Source of the DNA: CAVXNP01 sp963763305
GTDB taxonomy: Bacteria; Pseudomonadota; Gammaproteobacteria; Xanthomonadales; Rhodanobacteraceae
Length of the DNA stretch: 64,000 nt
Reading direction: 5' to 3'
Assembly: GCA_963763305.1 (NCBI GenBank)
Contig: CAVXNP010000001.1
Location: forward strand, 1-64,000
Part shown: piece after piece, positions 26,708-36,680 of the stretch
Position numbering within the stretch: the first letter of the stretch is position 1
Layout: every line of letters starts with the position of its first letter
Translations under genes and position numbers: made by a program
Notes under the pieces: model-generated
The model's input: only the letters and a program-made list of their open reading frames with translations
Databases searched by the model: none
What the model was told of the DNA's origin: nothing

Positions 26708-27873
26708 CCCCCTGGACGGGGGCGATTACTGCCCGCTTCCACGGCAGCATCGGTGACATCGGCGCGGCCGAATGGGACAACCTGAGCGCGGACGACAACC
26801 CGTTCGTGTCGCATGCGTTCCTGCGCCTGCTCGAGCAATCCGGTTGCATCCGCCCGGAATGGGGCTGGCAGCCGCACCACCTGGCGCTGTACGAGCGCGA
26901 CCGGCTGGTCGCCGCCGCGCCGCTGTACCTGAAGGGCAACTCGCACGGCGAGTTCGTGTTCGACTGGAGCTGGGCCGCGGCCTGGGAACGCGCCGGCGGC
27001 GAGTACTACCCGAAGCTGCTCAATGCGGTGCCCTACTCGCCGGTCACCGGCCCGCGCCTGCTCGCCGGCAGCGGCCCGCAGGCGCCGCTGCTGCGGCGGG
27101 CGCTGGTGGAGGCCATGCGCGCCGAATGCGAACGGCTGGGCCTGTCCTCGGTGCACGCGAACTTCCTGCCCGACACACAGACCGAGCCGTTCGACGAGGG
27201 CGACGAGGAGGCCGAGTGGCTGCCGCGCTCGGACGTGCAGTTCCATTGGCACAATGCCGGTTACACCGATTTCGACGCTTTCCTCGCCGCACTCAACCAC
27301 AAGAAGCGCAAGAACATCCGCCACGAGCGGCGCCAGGTCCAGGCCAGCGGGCTGACCATCGACATGCACAGCGGTTCGCACCTGCGGCTGGACGACTGGC
27401 GCCGGATCCACGCGCTGTACGCGGCCGCATTCGATGCCAAGGGGAACCATGCGGCGCTCACCGCCAGCTTTTTCAGCCGGCTTCGGGAGCTGGGGGACCG
27501 GGTGCAGCTGGCGCTGGCGCACCGCGGCGAAACCATCGTGGCGATGGCGCTGTTCCTGCAAAGCAGCACCACCTTGTACGGACGCTACTGGGGCGCCAGC
27601 GAGGAGGTGCCCGGGCTGCACTTCGAACTGTGCTACTACCGCGGCATCGAGCATGCGATCGCGCAGGGACTGCAGCGCTTCGAACCCGGCGCCCAGGGCG
27701 AACACAAGCTGGCGCGCGGCTTCCTGCCGGTGCGCACGCAGTCGCGCCACTTCCTGCTCGATCCGGGCTTTCGCCAGGCGGTACGCACCGCACTGCGGCG
27801 CGAGGCCGACGCGATGGACGCCTACGTGGCTGACCTTGCGGCGCACAGCCCGTATGCTCAGGGCCATGACTGA
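26704..27873 (+). CDS. FemAB/GNAT-like acyltransferase (DUF482 family)
   Basis: 389 residues related to the peptidoglycan-bridge FemAB fold (PF04339-like). Signatures include NPFVSHAFLRLLEQSG near the N-terminus, FVFDWSWAAAWERAG, and HKKRKNIRHERRQV followed by the second GNAT lobe with PGLHFELCYYRGIEHAI. The activity is unproven in this subfamily. It overlaps the DUF2254 gene by ATGA at 26704-26707 and lies 24 bp before aat, also a FemAB-type fold that uses aminoacyl-tRNA, so a related donor is conceivable (inference). Confidence 0.85.
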   Translation: MTPWTGAITARFHGSIGDIGAAEWDNLSADDNPFVSHAFLRLLEQSGCIRPEWGWQPHHLALYERDRLVAAAPLYLKGNSHGEFVFDWSWAAAWERAGGEYYPKLLNAVPYSPVTGPRLLAGSGPQAPLLRRALVEAMRAECERLGLSSVHANFLPDTQTEPFDEGDEEAEWLPRSDVQFHWHNAGYTDFDAFLAALNHKKRKNIRHERRQVQASGLTIDMHSGSHLRLDDWRRIHALYAAAFDAKGNHAALTASFFSRLRELGDRVQLALAHRGETIVAMALFLQSSTTLYGRYWGASEEVPGLHFELCYYRGIEHAIAQGLQRFEPGAQGEHKLARGFLPVRTQSRHFLLDPGFRQAVRTALRREADAMDAYVADLAAHSPYAQGHD

Positions 27874-27897
27874 CCCCACGAGCGCCGGCGGTGGTCG

Positions 27898-28623
27898 ATG
27901 ATCCGCCTGCCCATGCTCGACCCCACCATGCCTGCGGACTTCCCCCATCCGCAGCGCGCCCTGCGCGACCCGAACGGGCTGCTGGCCTTCGGCGGCGACT
28001 TGTCGCCGCAGCGCCTGCTGGCGGCGTACCGGCAGGGCATCTTCCCGTGGTTCAACGAGCCGGAGCCGATCCTGTGGTGGTCGCCCGATCCACGTTGCGT
28101 GTTCCGCACCGACGCCCTGCGTGCCAACCGAAGCCTGCGCCGTGCCCTGGCCGGGAAGGACTGGCAGGTCACCGTCGACCGCGCCTTCGTCCGCGTCATG
28201 CATGCCTGCGCCGCACCGCGCCCGGACCAGCCGGGCACCTGGATCGGCAAGGAAATGATCGCAGCCTACAGCCTGCTGCACACGCTCGGTTACGCGCACA
28301 GCGTGGAAGTGTGGGACGGCGACCAGCTGGCCGGCGGTCTGTATGGCGTGGCCGTGGGTCACCTGTTCTGCGGCGAATCGATGTTCAGCGCGCAGAGCGG
28401 CGGCTCCAAGCTGGCCCTGATCGCCCTCGCCCGCCGGCTCCATGGATGGGACTGCCCGCTGATCGACGCCCAGGTCGCCAACCCGCACCTGCTCAGTCTG
28501 GGCGCGCTGGAGATCGAGCGCCCGGCGTTCCTGCAGCAGGTCCACGCGCTGACCGCCCGGCCGCTGCCAGCCGGCGCGTGGCTCGGCATCGCACCCACCC
28601 CGGCGCGCAGCTACCTCGATTGA
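27898..28623 (+). CDS. aat: Leucyl/phenylalanyl-tRNA-protein transferase
   Basis: Adds Leu or Phe from aminoacyl-tRNA to proteins with N-terminal Arg or Lys, marking them for ClpAP (N-end rule). 241 residues. FPHPQRALRDPNGLLAFGGD, YRQGIFPWFNEPEPILWWSP, GTWIGKEMIAAY, SVEVWDGDQLAGGLYG and GESMFS are the family string. The downstream protein-degradation partner clpS/clpA is not in the window. Confidence 0.96.
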   Translation: MIRLPMLDPTMPADFPHPQRALRDPNGLLAFGGDLSPQRLLAAYRQGIFPWFNEPEPILWWSPDPRCVFRTDALRANRSLRRALAGKDWQVTVDRAFVRVMHACAAPRPDQPGTWIGKEMIAAYSLLHTLGYAHSVEVWDGDQLAGGLYGVAVGHLFCGESMFSAQSGGSKLALIALARRLHGWDCPLIDAQVANPHLLSLGALEIERPAFLQQVHALTARPLPAGAWLGIAPTPARSYLD

Positions 28624-28681
28624 GCCTGCCGCGGGCGCACCCTGGATGCGTCGATACCCACAGACCGACACGGATGAAAGG

Positions 28682-29521
28682 CTATCCTGCAGCCTGCCGG
28701 CTCTGCTGGTCACGCGGCGCAGGCAGCCCCAGCGCCTTGAGTTCGCCGTAGTGCGCCAGGAACAGCTCGACCAGGTCGGGGTCGAGCTGGCTTCCGGCGG
28801 CGTTGCGAAGATAGGCCAGCACGTCGGACTCCGGCCAGGCCTTCTTGTAGACCCGCGGGCAGATCAGCGCATCCCAGATGTCGACGATGCTGAAGATGCG
28901 CGCCGCCAGCGGGATCGCCTTGCCGCGCAGGCCTTGCGGATAACCGCCGCCGTCCCAGCGCTCGTGGTGGGCATAGGGGATGTCGATTGCCGGGCGCAGG
29001 AAATCGACCTGCTCCATCAGATCGCGGCCGATCACCGGATGCGTGCGCATGATCGCCATCTCGGCATCGTCCAGCTTGCCCGGCTTGATCAGGATCGCGT
29101 CGGGAATGCCCAGCTTGCCGATGTCGTGCAGCAACGCACCAAAGCGCAGATGGCGTAGCTCGTGCCCCTGCACGCCGGCCCGTTGCGCCAGGCCGGTGGC
29201 CATGCGCATGACCCGGTCCGAATGGTCGCCGGTTTCCTTGTGGCGGAGATCCATCGCCGACACCAGCACACGCAGGGACTGCTCGTTGCCGCGCAACAAT
29301 TGCCGGTTGATGAGCGCCATCCGCCGCAGATCCCGGCCTGTCATCCAGTACAGCAGCAGTCCGGTGGCGGCGACGAACCCCCACCCCTTGATGCTCTGCG
29401 CCCAGATCAGCTGCGCGGGGCCGAGATCCAGCCACCACAGCGCGCGGTCGGAAAGCCATATCCAGCCGGCGGAGATCAGCACATACAGCAGTGCCGTGCG
29501 AAGTTGCGGCCTGGCCTTCAT
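28682..29521 (-). CDS. HD-GYP domain protein (probable c-di-GMP phosphodiesterase)
   Basis: 279 residues. Two N-terminal membrane helices (about 9-28 and 42-61) precede an HD-GYP domain: HKETGDHSDRVMRMA, LLHDIGKLGIPD and HHERWDGGGYPQGL with the GYP triplet intact. Active members hydrolyse cyclic di-GMP (family knowledge). The start at 29521 has AGGGAG about 9 nt upstream, preferred over the longer frame from 29611. Convergent with aat. There is no extra sensory domain, so the membrane segment may be the only input. Confidence 0.92.
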   Translation of the reverse strand: MKARPQLRTALLYVLISAGWIWLSDRALWWLDLGPAQLIWAQSIKGWGFVAATGLLLYWMTGRDLRRMALINRQLLRGNEQSLRVLVSAMDLRHKETGDHSDRVMRMATGLAQRAGVQGHELRHLRFGALLHDIGKLGIPDAILIKPGKLDDAEMAIMRTHPVIGRDLMEQVDFLRPAIDIPYAHHERWDGGGYPQGLRGKAIPLAARIFSIVDIWDALICPRVYKKAWPESDVLAYLRNAAGSQLDPDLVELFLAHYGELKALGLPAPRDQQSRQAAG

Positions 29522-29677
29522 CGCTGACGCTCCCTGGTCCGATTTTCCGCCATGCATCCATTCTTGTGGCCGGCGAAACGCCTGTCGACTCCTTACGTCG
29601 CGCCCGTGCATCGGTCACTCGAGGCCCGTGACTCCCATCACACTTTGTGCGGCGCCGGGTACCGGCCTGGGCAAGGC

Positions 29678-30937
29678 TCAACCGCCGCGCGGCGCGTACG
29701 TGCGATCCACGTAGCTGTCCAGGATGCCAATGAACTCACCGGCGATGTTGTCGCCGCGCAGGGTCATCGCCTTTTCGCCGTCGATGAAGACCGGCGCGGC
29801 GGGAGCCTCGCCGTTGCCGGGCAGCGAGATGCCGATGTTGGCGTGCTTGGATTCGCCCGGTCCGTTGACGATGCAGCCCATCACCGCCAGCGTCATGTTT
29901 TCCACGCCGTCGTACTTCACTCGCCACAGCGGCATCTGCGCGCGCACGTGGTCCTGCACCGTGCGCGCCAGCACCTGGAAGAATTCGCTGGTGGTGCGGC
30001 CGCAGCCGGGACAGGCGGTGACCAGCGGCGTGAACGAGCGCAGGCCCATCGTCTGCAGCAGTTCCTGCGCCACGATCACTTCGCCGGTGCGCGAAGCGCC
30101 CGGTTCCGGGGTCAGCGAGATGCGGATGGTGTCGCCGATGCCCTCCTGCAGCAGCACCGCCAGCGCCGCGGACGAGGCGGTGATGCCCTTCGAACCCATG
30201 CCCGCCTCGGTCAGGCCCAGGTGCAGCGCGTAATCGCAGCGCGCGGCCAGGTCGCGGTACACCGCGATCAGCTCCTGCACGCCGGACACCTTGCACGACA
30301 GAATGATGCGATCGCGCGGCAGGCCGATCTCCTCGGCCTTGGCCGCCGAGTCCAGCGCCGAGCGGATCAGCGCCTCGCGTGCCACGATGCCTGCGCCCCA
30401 GGGCTCGGCACGCCTGGCGTTCTCGTCCATCAGGGTGGCGACCATGCTCTGGTCGAGCGAACCCCAGTTGGCGCCGATGCGCACCGGCTTGTCGTACTGG
30501 ATCGCCTTTTCGATGATCGCGCCGAACTGCGCGTCCTTCTTGCGGCCGAAACCAACATTGCCGGGGTTGATGCGGTACTTGGCCAGCACCTCGGCACAGG
30601 CCGGCTCGGCCTCCAGCAGCTGGTGCCCGTTGTAGTGGAAGTCGCCCACGATCGGCACGTCCACGCCCATCATCGCCAGCCGCTCGGCGATCCGCGGCAC
30701 GGCCGCCGCCGCGGCGGGCGTATTGACCGTGATGCGCACCACTTCGGAGCCGGCACGGGCCAGCTCGGCAATCTGTTTGGCCGTGCTGGCGGCATCCTCG
30801 GTGTCGGTGTTGGTCATCGACTGCACCACGATCGGCGCGCCACCGCCGACCGTCACCTTGCCCACGCGCACGCCCACACTGGGACGGCGCGCGCCGGGTT
30901 GGGCCGCGGGGGGCTGGCGGGTCAGGGAATCGCTCAT
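29678..30937 (-). CDS. ispG: 4-hydroxy-3-methylbut-2-enyl-diphosphate synthase (flavodoxin or ferredoxin)
   Basis: Penultimate step of the MEP isoprenoid pathway, a [4Fe-4S] reductive enzyme. 419 residues. APIVVQSMTNTDTEDA at the N-terminus, PGNVGFGRKKDAQFG, and cluster cysteines in TACPGCGRTTSE and AVMGCIVNGPGES. The start at 30937 (MSDSLTRQP) was taken because the N-terminal tail is already long; the frame from 30985 is less likely. Confidence 0.97.
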   Translation of the reverse strand: MSDSLTRQPPAAQPGARRPSVGVRVGKVTVGGGAPIVVQSMTNTDTEDAASTAKQIAELARAGSEVVRITVNTPAAAAAVPRIAERLAMMGVDVPIVGDFHYNGHQLLEAEPACAEVLAKYRINPGNVGFGRKKDAQFGAIIEKAIQYDKPVRIGANWGSLDQSMVATLMDENARRAEPWGAGIVAREALIRSALDSAAKAEEIGLPRDRIILSCKVSGVQELIAVYRDLAARCDYALHLGLTEAGMGSKGITASSAALAVLLQEGIGDTIRISLTPEPGASRTGEVIVAQELLQTMGLRSFTPLVTACPGCGRTTSEFFQVLARTVQDHVRAQMPLWRVKYDGVENMTLAVMGCIVNGPGESKHANIGISLPGNGEAPAAPVFIDGEKAMTLRGDNIAGEFIGILDSYVDRTYAPRGG

Positions 30938-30996
30938 CTGTCGTACCGGAATCATCGCGCCGCAGGTCCCGCGGCAATCGGCCAAGGATACCGCGA

Positions 30997-31341
30997 TCAG
31001 GTCCTCTCACGCCCGACCGGCAACCGTCCGCCGGCCGCCCGGGTGCTGTCGGCGGTGCTGCGCCGGCGTCGCTCGACCAGCCAGGTACCGGTCACCAGGC
31101 CCGCAGCGAAGCCGGCGTAGACCAGGCCGATCGACCGGCGGCTCAGATGGCGCTCGAAACCGGGGCGAAAACGTCGAGGCGTGATGGTGTAGTCGACCAG
31201 ACAGGCGCTGCTGGCGATGACCAGCGCGTGCGCGACCGCCTGGCGCCGGCTGCGCACCGGGCGGCGCAGGTGCCAGTATTCGTGAATGCCGGCCCACTGC
31301 AGAGAGCTGGCGTGATGCACCAGATAGCCGACCTGCTGCAA
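30997..31341 (-). CDS. Small hypothetical protein
   Basis: 114 residues, basic, with one likely membrane segment (about 72-90, IGLVYAGFAAGLVTGTWL) and an N-terminal helix with HEYWHLRRPVRSRRQAVAHAL. No family recognised. It lies 59 bp upstream of ispG on the same strand and ends in a Ser/Arg-rich tail, and a REP arm lies just before its start. I consider the gene probable but not certain. Confidence 0.5.
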   Translation of the reverse strand: MQQVGYLVHHASSLQWAGIHEYWHLRRPVRSRRQAVAHALVIASSACLVDYTITPRRFRPGFERHLSRRSIGLVYAGFAAGLVTGTWLVERRRRSTADSTRAAGGRLPVGRERT

Positions 31342-31347
31342 GCCCGT

Positions 31348-31372
31348 GGTGGGCTGAAGCCCACCCTACGCG
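31348..31372. repeat. REP arm near 31.35 kb
   Basis: GGTGGGCTGAAGCCCACCCTACG, followed by two short CCCACCCTACGCG-like repeats to about 31400. A single arm rather than an inverted pair; same family as the arrays at 15.4 and 18.3 kb. Confidence 0.85.
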
Positions 31373-31424
31373 CCCCACCCTACGCGCCACCCTGCGCGGG
31401 GATGTCGCACGCACTGCCTGGCGG

Positions 31425-33377
31425 TCAGCGCGAAGGCGCCTGCCGGCGCAGGGCCGCGAGCAACAGGCGGCGTTGCAGGTTGTCGGCCAGGCCGACCGGT
31501 GCCGACAACCGCATCCGTGCCAGCGCCTCGACTTCACCACGTACCGACTGGCCCGGTCTCAACGCGGCACGCAGCAGCTGCGCCTTGCCGCGCCAGCTGG
31601 TGCGGCGCGCCTTGAGCCATTCCAGCGCCGGCAACAGGCGCTGCTCGACCTCGGTGAAGTCGCTGCCGAACGGGAACCTTGGCAACAAGCCGTCGCGAAC
31701 CATCGGCGCCAGTGCCTGCTGCAGGCACTCGGGCCGGTGCTGCCGCCAGGCGTCGGGAATGATGAAGCCCGCGGCCAACTTGCCGTGAGACTTGGCCTCG
31801 GCGGCCAGCGCGTCGAGAAAGCGCGCATCGGTGATCGACAGCATCGCCTCGATGCACTCGCTGTCGCTCTTGCCGCGCAGGTCGGCCACGCCGTATTCGG
31901 TAATGAAGATATCGCGCAGATGGCGCGGGATGGTGGTGTGCCCGTAGTTCCAGCGGATGTTGGTCTCGACCCCGCCACGTCCCTGGCGGGTGGCACGCAG
32001 CAGCAGGATCGAGCGTCCGCCAGCCAGCTCGTGCGCCATCGCCACGAAGTTGTACTGGCCGCCGACGCCACTGACTACGCGCCCGTCCTCGAGCGCGTCG
32101 GATACCGCATCGCCCAGCAGGGTCGCCATCATGCAGGTGTTGAAGAAGCGCGCGTCACGGCGCTGCAGTGCCGCCAGCGCCTGGTGGTTGCCGTACAACT
32201 GGTTGACGTTGGAGACCGGACCCATGTCGATGGCGTCCGGATCCTGGGCCTCGGTGGTGTCGATCCACTGGTACAGCGCGCGCGAGCCCAGAAAGAAAGC
32301 CCCCCGCAGGTAATGGCCGCCGGGTGTGGCCGCACTCAACCGGCCCGCGGCCGAGGCGCGCTCCAGCGCCAGATTGTCCCAGCTGCGACGGCGCAGCACG
32401 CCGGCACGCCACAGGTGCATGAAACCATCCATGACCATCTCGCTGGCGCCGTACAGGCCCGTTTCAAATGGCTCCATCCCGCCCTGGATCCGGGCCAACC
32501 GGCCGGTCGTCTGCTCAAGGTCGATCGCCCCGATGGCACGCCGCCAGGCCGCGTTTTCCCGGTGCCGCAACAGCACCGAATGCACCAGCGCATCGGACAG
32601 GGCGCCGATGCCGATCTGCAGGCAGCCGCCGTCGCGCACCAGTGCGCTGGCATGCAGGCCCAGGGCATACTCGGCCAGTTCCACCGGCGGCCGTGGCAGG
32701 GCGAACAGCTTCGGCTGGTCCGGCGGGGCCAGCTCCAGGTCGAAGAAATCCCCGGCCACCTCGGCCATGCCGGTCAGGTACGGCAGATCCGGGTGCACCA
32801 CCGCCACGCAGAGCGGCCGCGGCTTGCCCGCCGCCTGCTGCTGTTCGAGGAAGTCCAGGGTCAGGTCGGGATTGCACGAGAGGCTGTAGCGCACGCCGTC
32901 CGGCGTCTGCCGCCGAGCCACCAGTTGCACCAGCAGGTTGATCTCCTGCACCACCAGGTCGCGGGCCACATGCGTGTAGTTCTGGCTGATGTAGTTGCGC
33001 TGCGCGCTGCCCGAGTGCAACAGGGCGCCCGACTGCAGATAGAACTCGTGGACCGCCACGTTGCCGGGCAGCGCGTTGCGCGCCTGATCCACCGCGTATT
33101 GCGGGTCTTCGTAATCCGTCCCGAAATGCCGGTCCAGGAACGGCTGGGCGAAGCGAGCCTCCAGCCCCGCCGCCGGCCGCGGCCGGGTCAGCGAGAGCGC
33201 GGTATACAACGTCATCGAGCGGGCCGGGTCGGCGGCAATGAAGCGGTACAGACCATTGAGCAGCCCGTGCGGCTTGCCCAGTCCCAGTGGCGCGGCCACG
33301 CGCAGGTGCGGTCCGAGCCGGTCGGCGATGAGCTGCACGCAGGCAGCGGTGTCGGTGAGACGGGTTGCGGTTGGCAT
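31425..33377 (-). CDS. Acetyl-CoA hydrolase/CoA-transferase family protein
   Basis: About 650 residues. The C-terminal half matches the acetyl-CoA hydrolase/transferase family: GLYGASEMVMDGFMHLW, VVSGVGGQYNFVAMAHEL, the string EYGVADLRGKSDSECIEAML, and DARFLDALAAEAK. The N-terminal half is longer than in the usual about 430-500 residue enzymes and may be a lineage-specific extension. The reaction (transfer or hydrolysis, and the acyl group) cannot be settled from sequence. The start at 33377 (MPTATRLTDT) was taken because upstream sequence is Arg/Ser-rich noise. Confidence 0.8.
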   Translation of the reverse strand: MPTATRLTDTAACVQLIADRLGPHLRVAAPLGLGKPHGLLNGLYRFIAADPARSMTLYTALSLTRPRPAAGLEARFAQPFLDRHFGTDYEDPQYAVDQARNALPGNVAVHEFYLQSGALLHSGSAQRNYISQNYTHVARDLVVQEINLLVQLVARRQTPDGVRYSLSCNPDLTLDFLEQQQAAGKPRPLCVAVVHPDLPYLTGMAEVAGDFFDLELAPPDQPKLFALPRPPVELAEYALGLHASALVRDGGCLQIGIGALSDALVHSVLLRHRENAAWRRAIGAIDLEQTTGRLARIQGGMEPFETGLYGASEMVMDGFMHLWRAGVLRRRSWDNLALERASAAGRLSAATPGGHYLRGAFFLGSRALYQWIDTTEAQDPDAIDMGPVSNVNQLYGNHQALAALQRRDARFFNTCMMATLLGDAVSDALEDGRVVSGVGGQYNFVAMAHELAGGRSILLLRATRQGRGGVETNIRWNYGHTTIPRHLRDIFITEYGVADLRGKSDSECIEAMLSITDARFLDALAAEAKSHGKLAAGFIIPDAWRQHRPECLQQALAPMVRDGLLPRFPFGSDFTEVEQRLLPALEWLKARRTSWRGKAQLLRAALRPGQSVRGEVEALARMRLSAPVGLADNLQRRLLLAALRRQAPSR

Positions 33378-33522
33378 CGCCGAATCATGGCAGAAGCGGG
33401 CGCGGCCGCGCACCCGCCCGTCACCTGGCTTGCGCCAGTCTGGCCGCTCCTGCCCGGGCGCAGCCGGCACGGCCTCCGTGCGCCCAGGGCCGTCCGTGAA
33501 ACAGTAGATTAGACTCGCGCTC

Positions 33523-34974
<1,452 letters not shown>

Positions 34975-35102
34975 ACCGGGCATGCCTCCGGACTGCCCGG
35001 TAACGCCGTACGCCGTTGACGGCGCGGAGGCCGCGAGGGGGCACGGCCACGCCATTGGCGGTGCCGAAACGCCGGTCTGGACATGCTAGTCTCCCAGGTC
35101 CC

Positions 35103-36461
35103 ATGCCTCCCCTCGACGACAGCCCGGCGCCACCGCGCCAGATCCTCACCCCGAGCTCTCTCAACCGGCTGGTGCGCAACCTGCTCGAAGACGCGTTGCC
35201 GCTGGTGTGGATCGAGGGCGAACTGTCCAACGTGTCGCGCCCGGCTTCCGGCCACCTGTACTTCACCCTGAAGGACAGTGGCGCGCAGGTGCGTTGTGCG
35301 ATGTTCAAACCCAGGAGCAGCTGGCTGAAGTTCCGCCCGACCGACGGCATGCACGTTCTGCTGCGCGCGCGGGTGGGCCTGTACGAACCGCGCGGCGAGT
35401 ACCAGCTGATCGCCGAACAGATGGAACAGGCCGGCGAAGGCGCGTTGCGCCGGCAGTTCGAGCAGCTCAAGGCGAAGCTGCAGGCGGAGGGACTGTTCGA
35501 ACCGGACCGCAAGCGCGCCCTGCCCCGCTTCGCCCGCCGCATCGGCGTGGTCACATCGGCCACCGGCGCGGCCGTACGCGACGTACTCAGCGTACTGGCC
35601 CGGCGTTTCCCGATGGCACGGGTCGAGGTGCTCCCGGTGCCGGTGCAGGGCCGCGAGGCGCCACCGGCGATCGTCGCCATGCTCGGCAAGGCCTCCGCCA
35701 GCGGGCGCTACGACGTCCTGCTGCTGACCCGCGGTGGCGGCTCGCTGGAAGACCTGATGGCGTTCAACGACGAAGCAGTGGCGCGTGCGGTGCATGCCAG
35801 CGCGGTGCCGGTGGTCTGCGCGGTCGGTCACGAGGTGGATTTCTCCATTGCCGATTTCGTCGCCGACCTGCGCGCCCCGACACCATCGGCGGCAGCGGAA
35901 CTGCTGGTACCCGATGCCCAGGCCCTGGGCCGGCAGCTCGACCAGCTGCAGCAACGCCTGGCGACCTTGCAGCAGCGCCGGCTGCAATCGCACACCCAGC
36001 GCGTGGACCACCTGCTGGCGCGGCTGCAGGCGCAGCGGCCGCAGGCACGGCTGGCCCGCGATCGCGAGCGGCTGGTGCACCTGCGCCACCGCCTGCTGGC
36101 CGTGCTTCGCGCCGGCCAGCAGCAGCGGCAGACCACCCTGCACCGACTGCACACGCGACTGCAGGCGCAGCACCCGAGGCAGCGCCTGCTGCAATGGCGC
36201 CGTCAACTGGCCGAGAGCGAGCGGGCCATCGGCCAGTGCATGGTGCGGCGACTGGAACGCGAGCGGCTCAACCTCAAGCAGGCCGCCCGGGCGCTTCACG
36301 CGGTCAGCCCGCTGGCCACGCTCGATCGCGGCTACGCCATCGTATTCGGTGACGATGGGCAGGTCCTGCGCGATGCGGCCGATGCGCCGCCGGGCAGCCA
36401 GGCGCGCGCGCGGCTGGCCAGGGGGGAGTTGCAGCTGCGCGTGATCGAGAACCTGCCGTAG
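35103..36461 (+). CDS. xseA: Exodeoxyribonuclease VII large subunit
   Basis: 452 residues. N-terminal OB fold (about 1-105, with LVWIEGELSNVSRPASGHLYF), catalytic domain with RIGVVTSATGAAVRDVL, LLLTRGGGSLEDLMAFND and the string AVGHEVDFSIADFVADLRAPTPSAAAE, then a long coiled coil to about 400 and the C-terminal LDRGYAIV segment. It degrades single-stranded DNA with XseB; xseB is not in the window. The start at 35103 is the Met before PPLDDSPAP. Confidence 0.96.
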   Translation: MPPLDDSPAPPRQILTPSSLNRLVRNLLEDALPLVWIEGELSNVSRPASGHLYFTLKDSGAQVRCAMFKPRSSWLKFRPTDGMHVLLRARVGLYEPRGEYQLIAEQMEQAGEGALRRQFEQLKAKLQAEGLFEPDRKRALPRFARRIGVVTSATGAAVRDVLSVLARRFPMARVEVLPVPVQGREAPPAIVAMLGKASASGRYDVLLLTRGGGSLEDLMAFNDEAVARAVHASAVPVVCAVGHEVDFSIADFVADLRAPTPSAAAELLVPDAQALGRQLDQLQQRLATLQQRRLQSHTQRVDHLLARLQAQRPQARLARDRERLVHLRHRLLAVLRAGQQQRQTTLHRLHTRLQAQHPRQRLLQWRRQLAESERAIGQCMVRRLERERLNLKQAARALHAVSPLATLDRGYAIVFGDDGQVLRDAADAPPGSQARARLARGELQLRVIENLP

Positions 36462-36680
36462 CTGCCGATGCAGGGTTTCCGCGCGGCCACGCTGTCACAC
36501 CGGCACAACGGCCCCGGCGGCACCCTGATCCGCTGGCCCGGACGGAATTTCCGAAACGCCCGCCGCGTGGCCGTCATACCGAAAGCGGTAAGCCGGGCTG
36601 CTGTTGCATGAGTGGGTGATTACCGCCTTCTCTGGAGCGAGACAGGCCGGGATTATCCAAGGCGCCCTGGAGAGAACGCG

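Noticed and set aside
26575..28713. 712-residue open frame on the minus strand
   Set aside because: It is antisense to DUF2254, FemAB and aat, whose protein families are recognised. Its composition (many Arg, Gln, Ala and His) is that of a GC-rich shadow frame.
29552..31120. 522-residue open frame on the plus strand opposite ispG
   Set aside because: Shadow of ispG and upstream sequence, His/Arg-rich and without any recognisable domain.
31473..33512. 679-residue open frame on the plus strand opposite the CoA hydrolase gene
   Set aside because: Shadow frame; the opposite strand holds clear acetyl-CoA hydrolase motifs.
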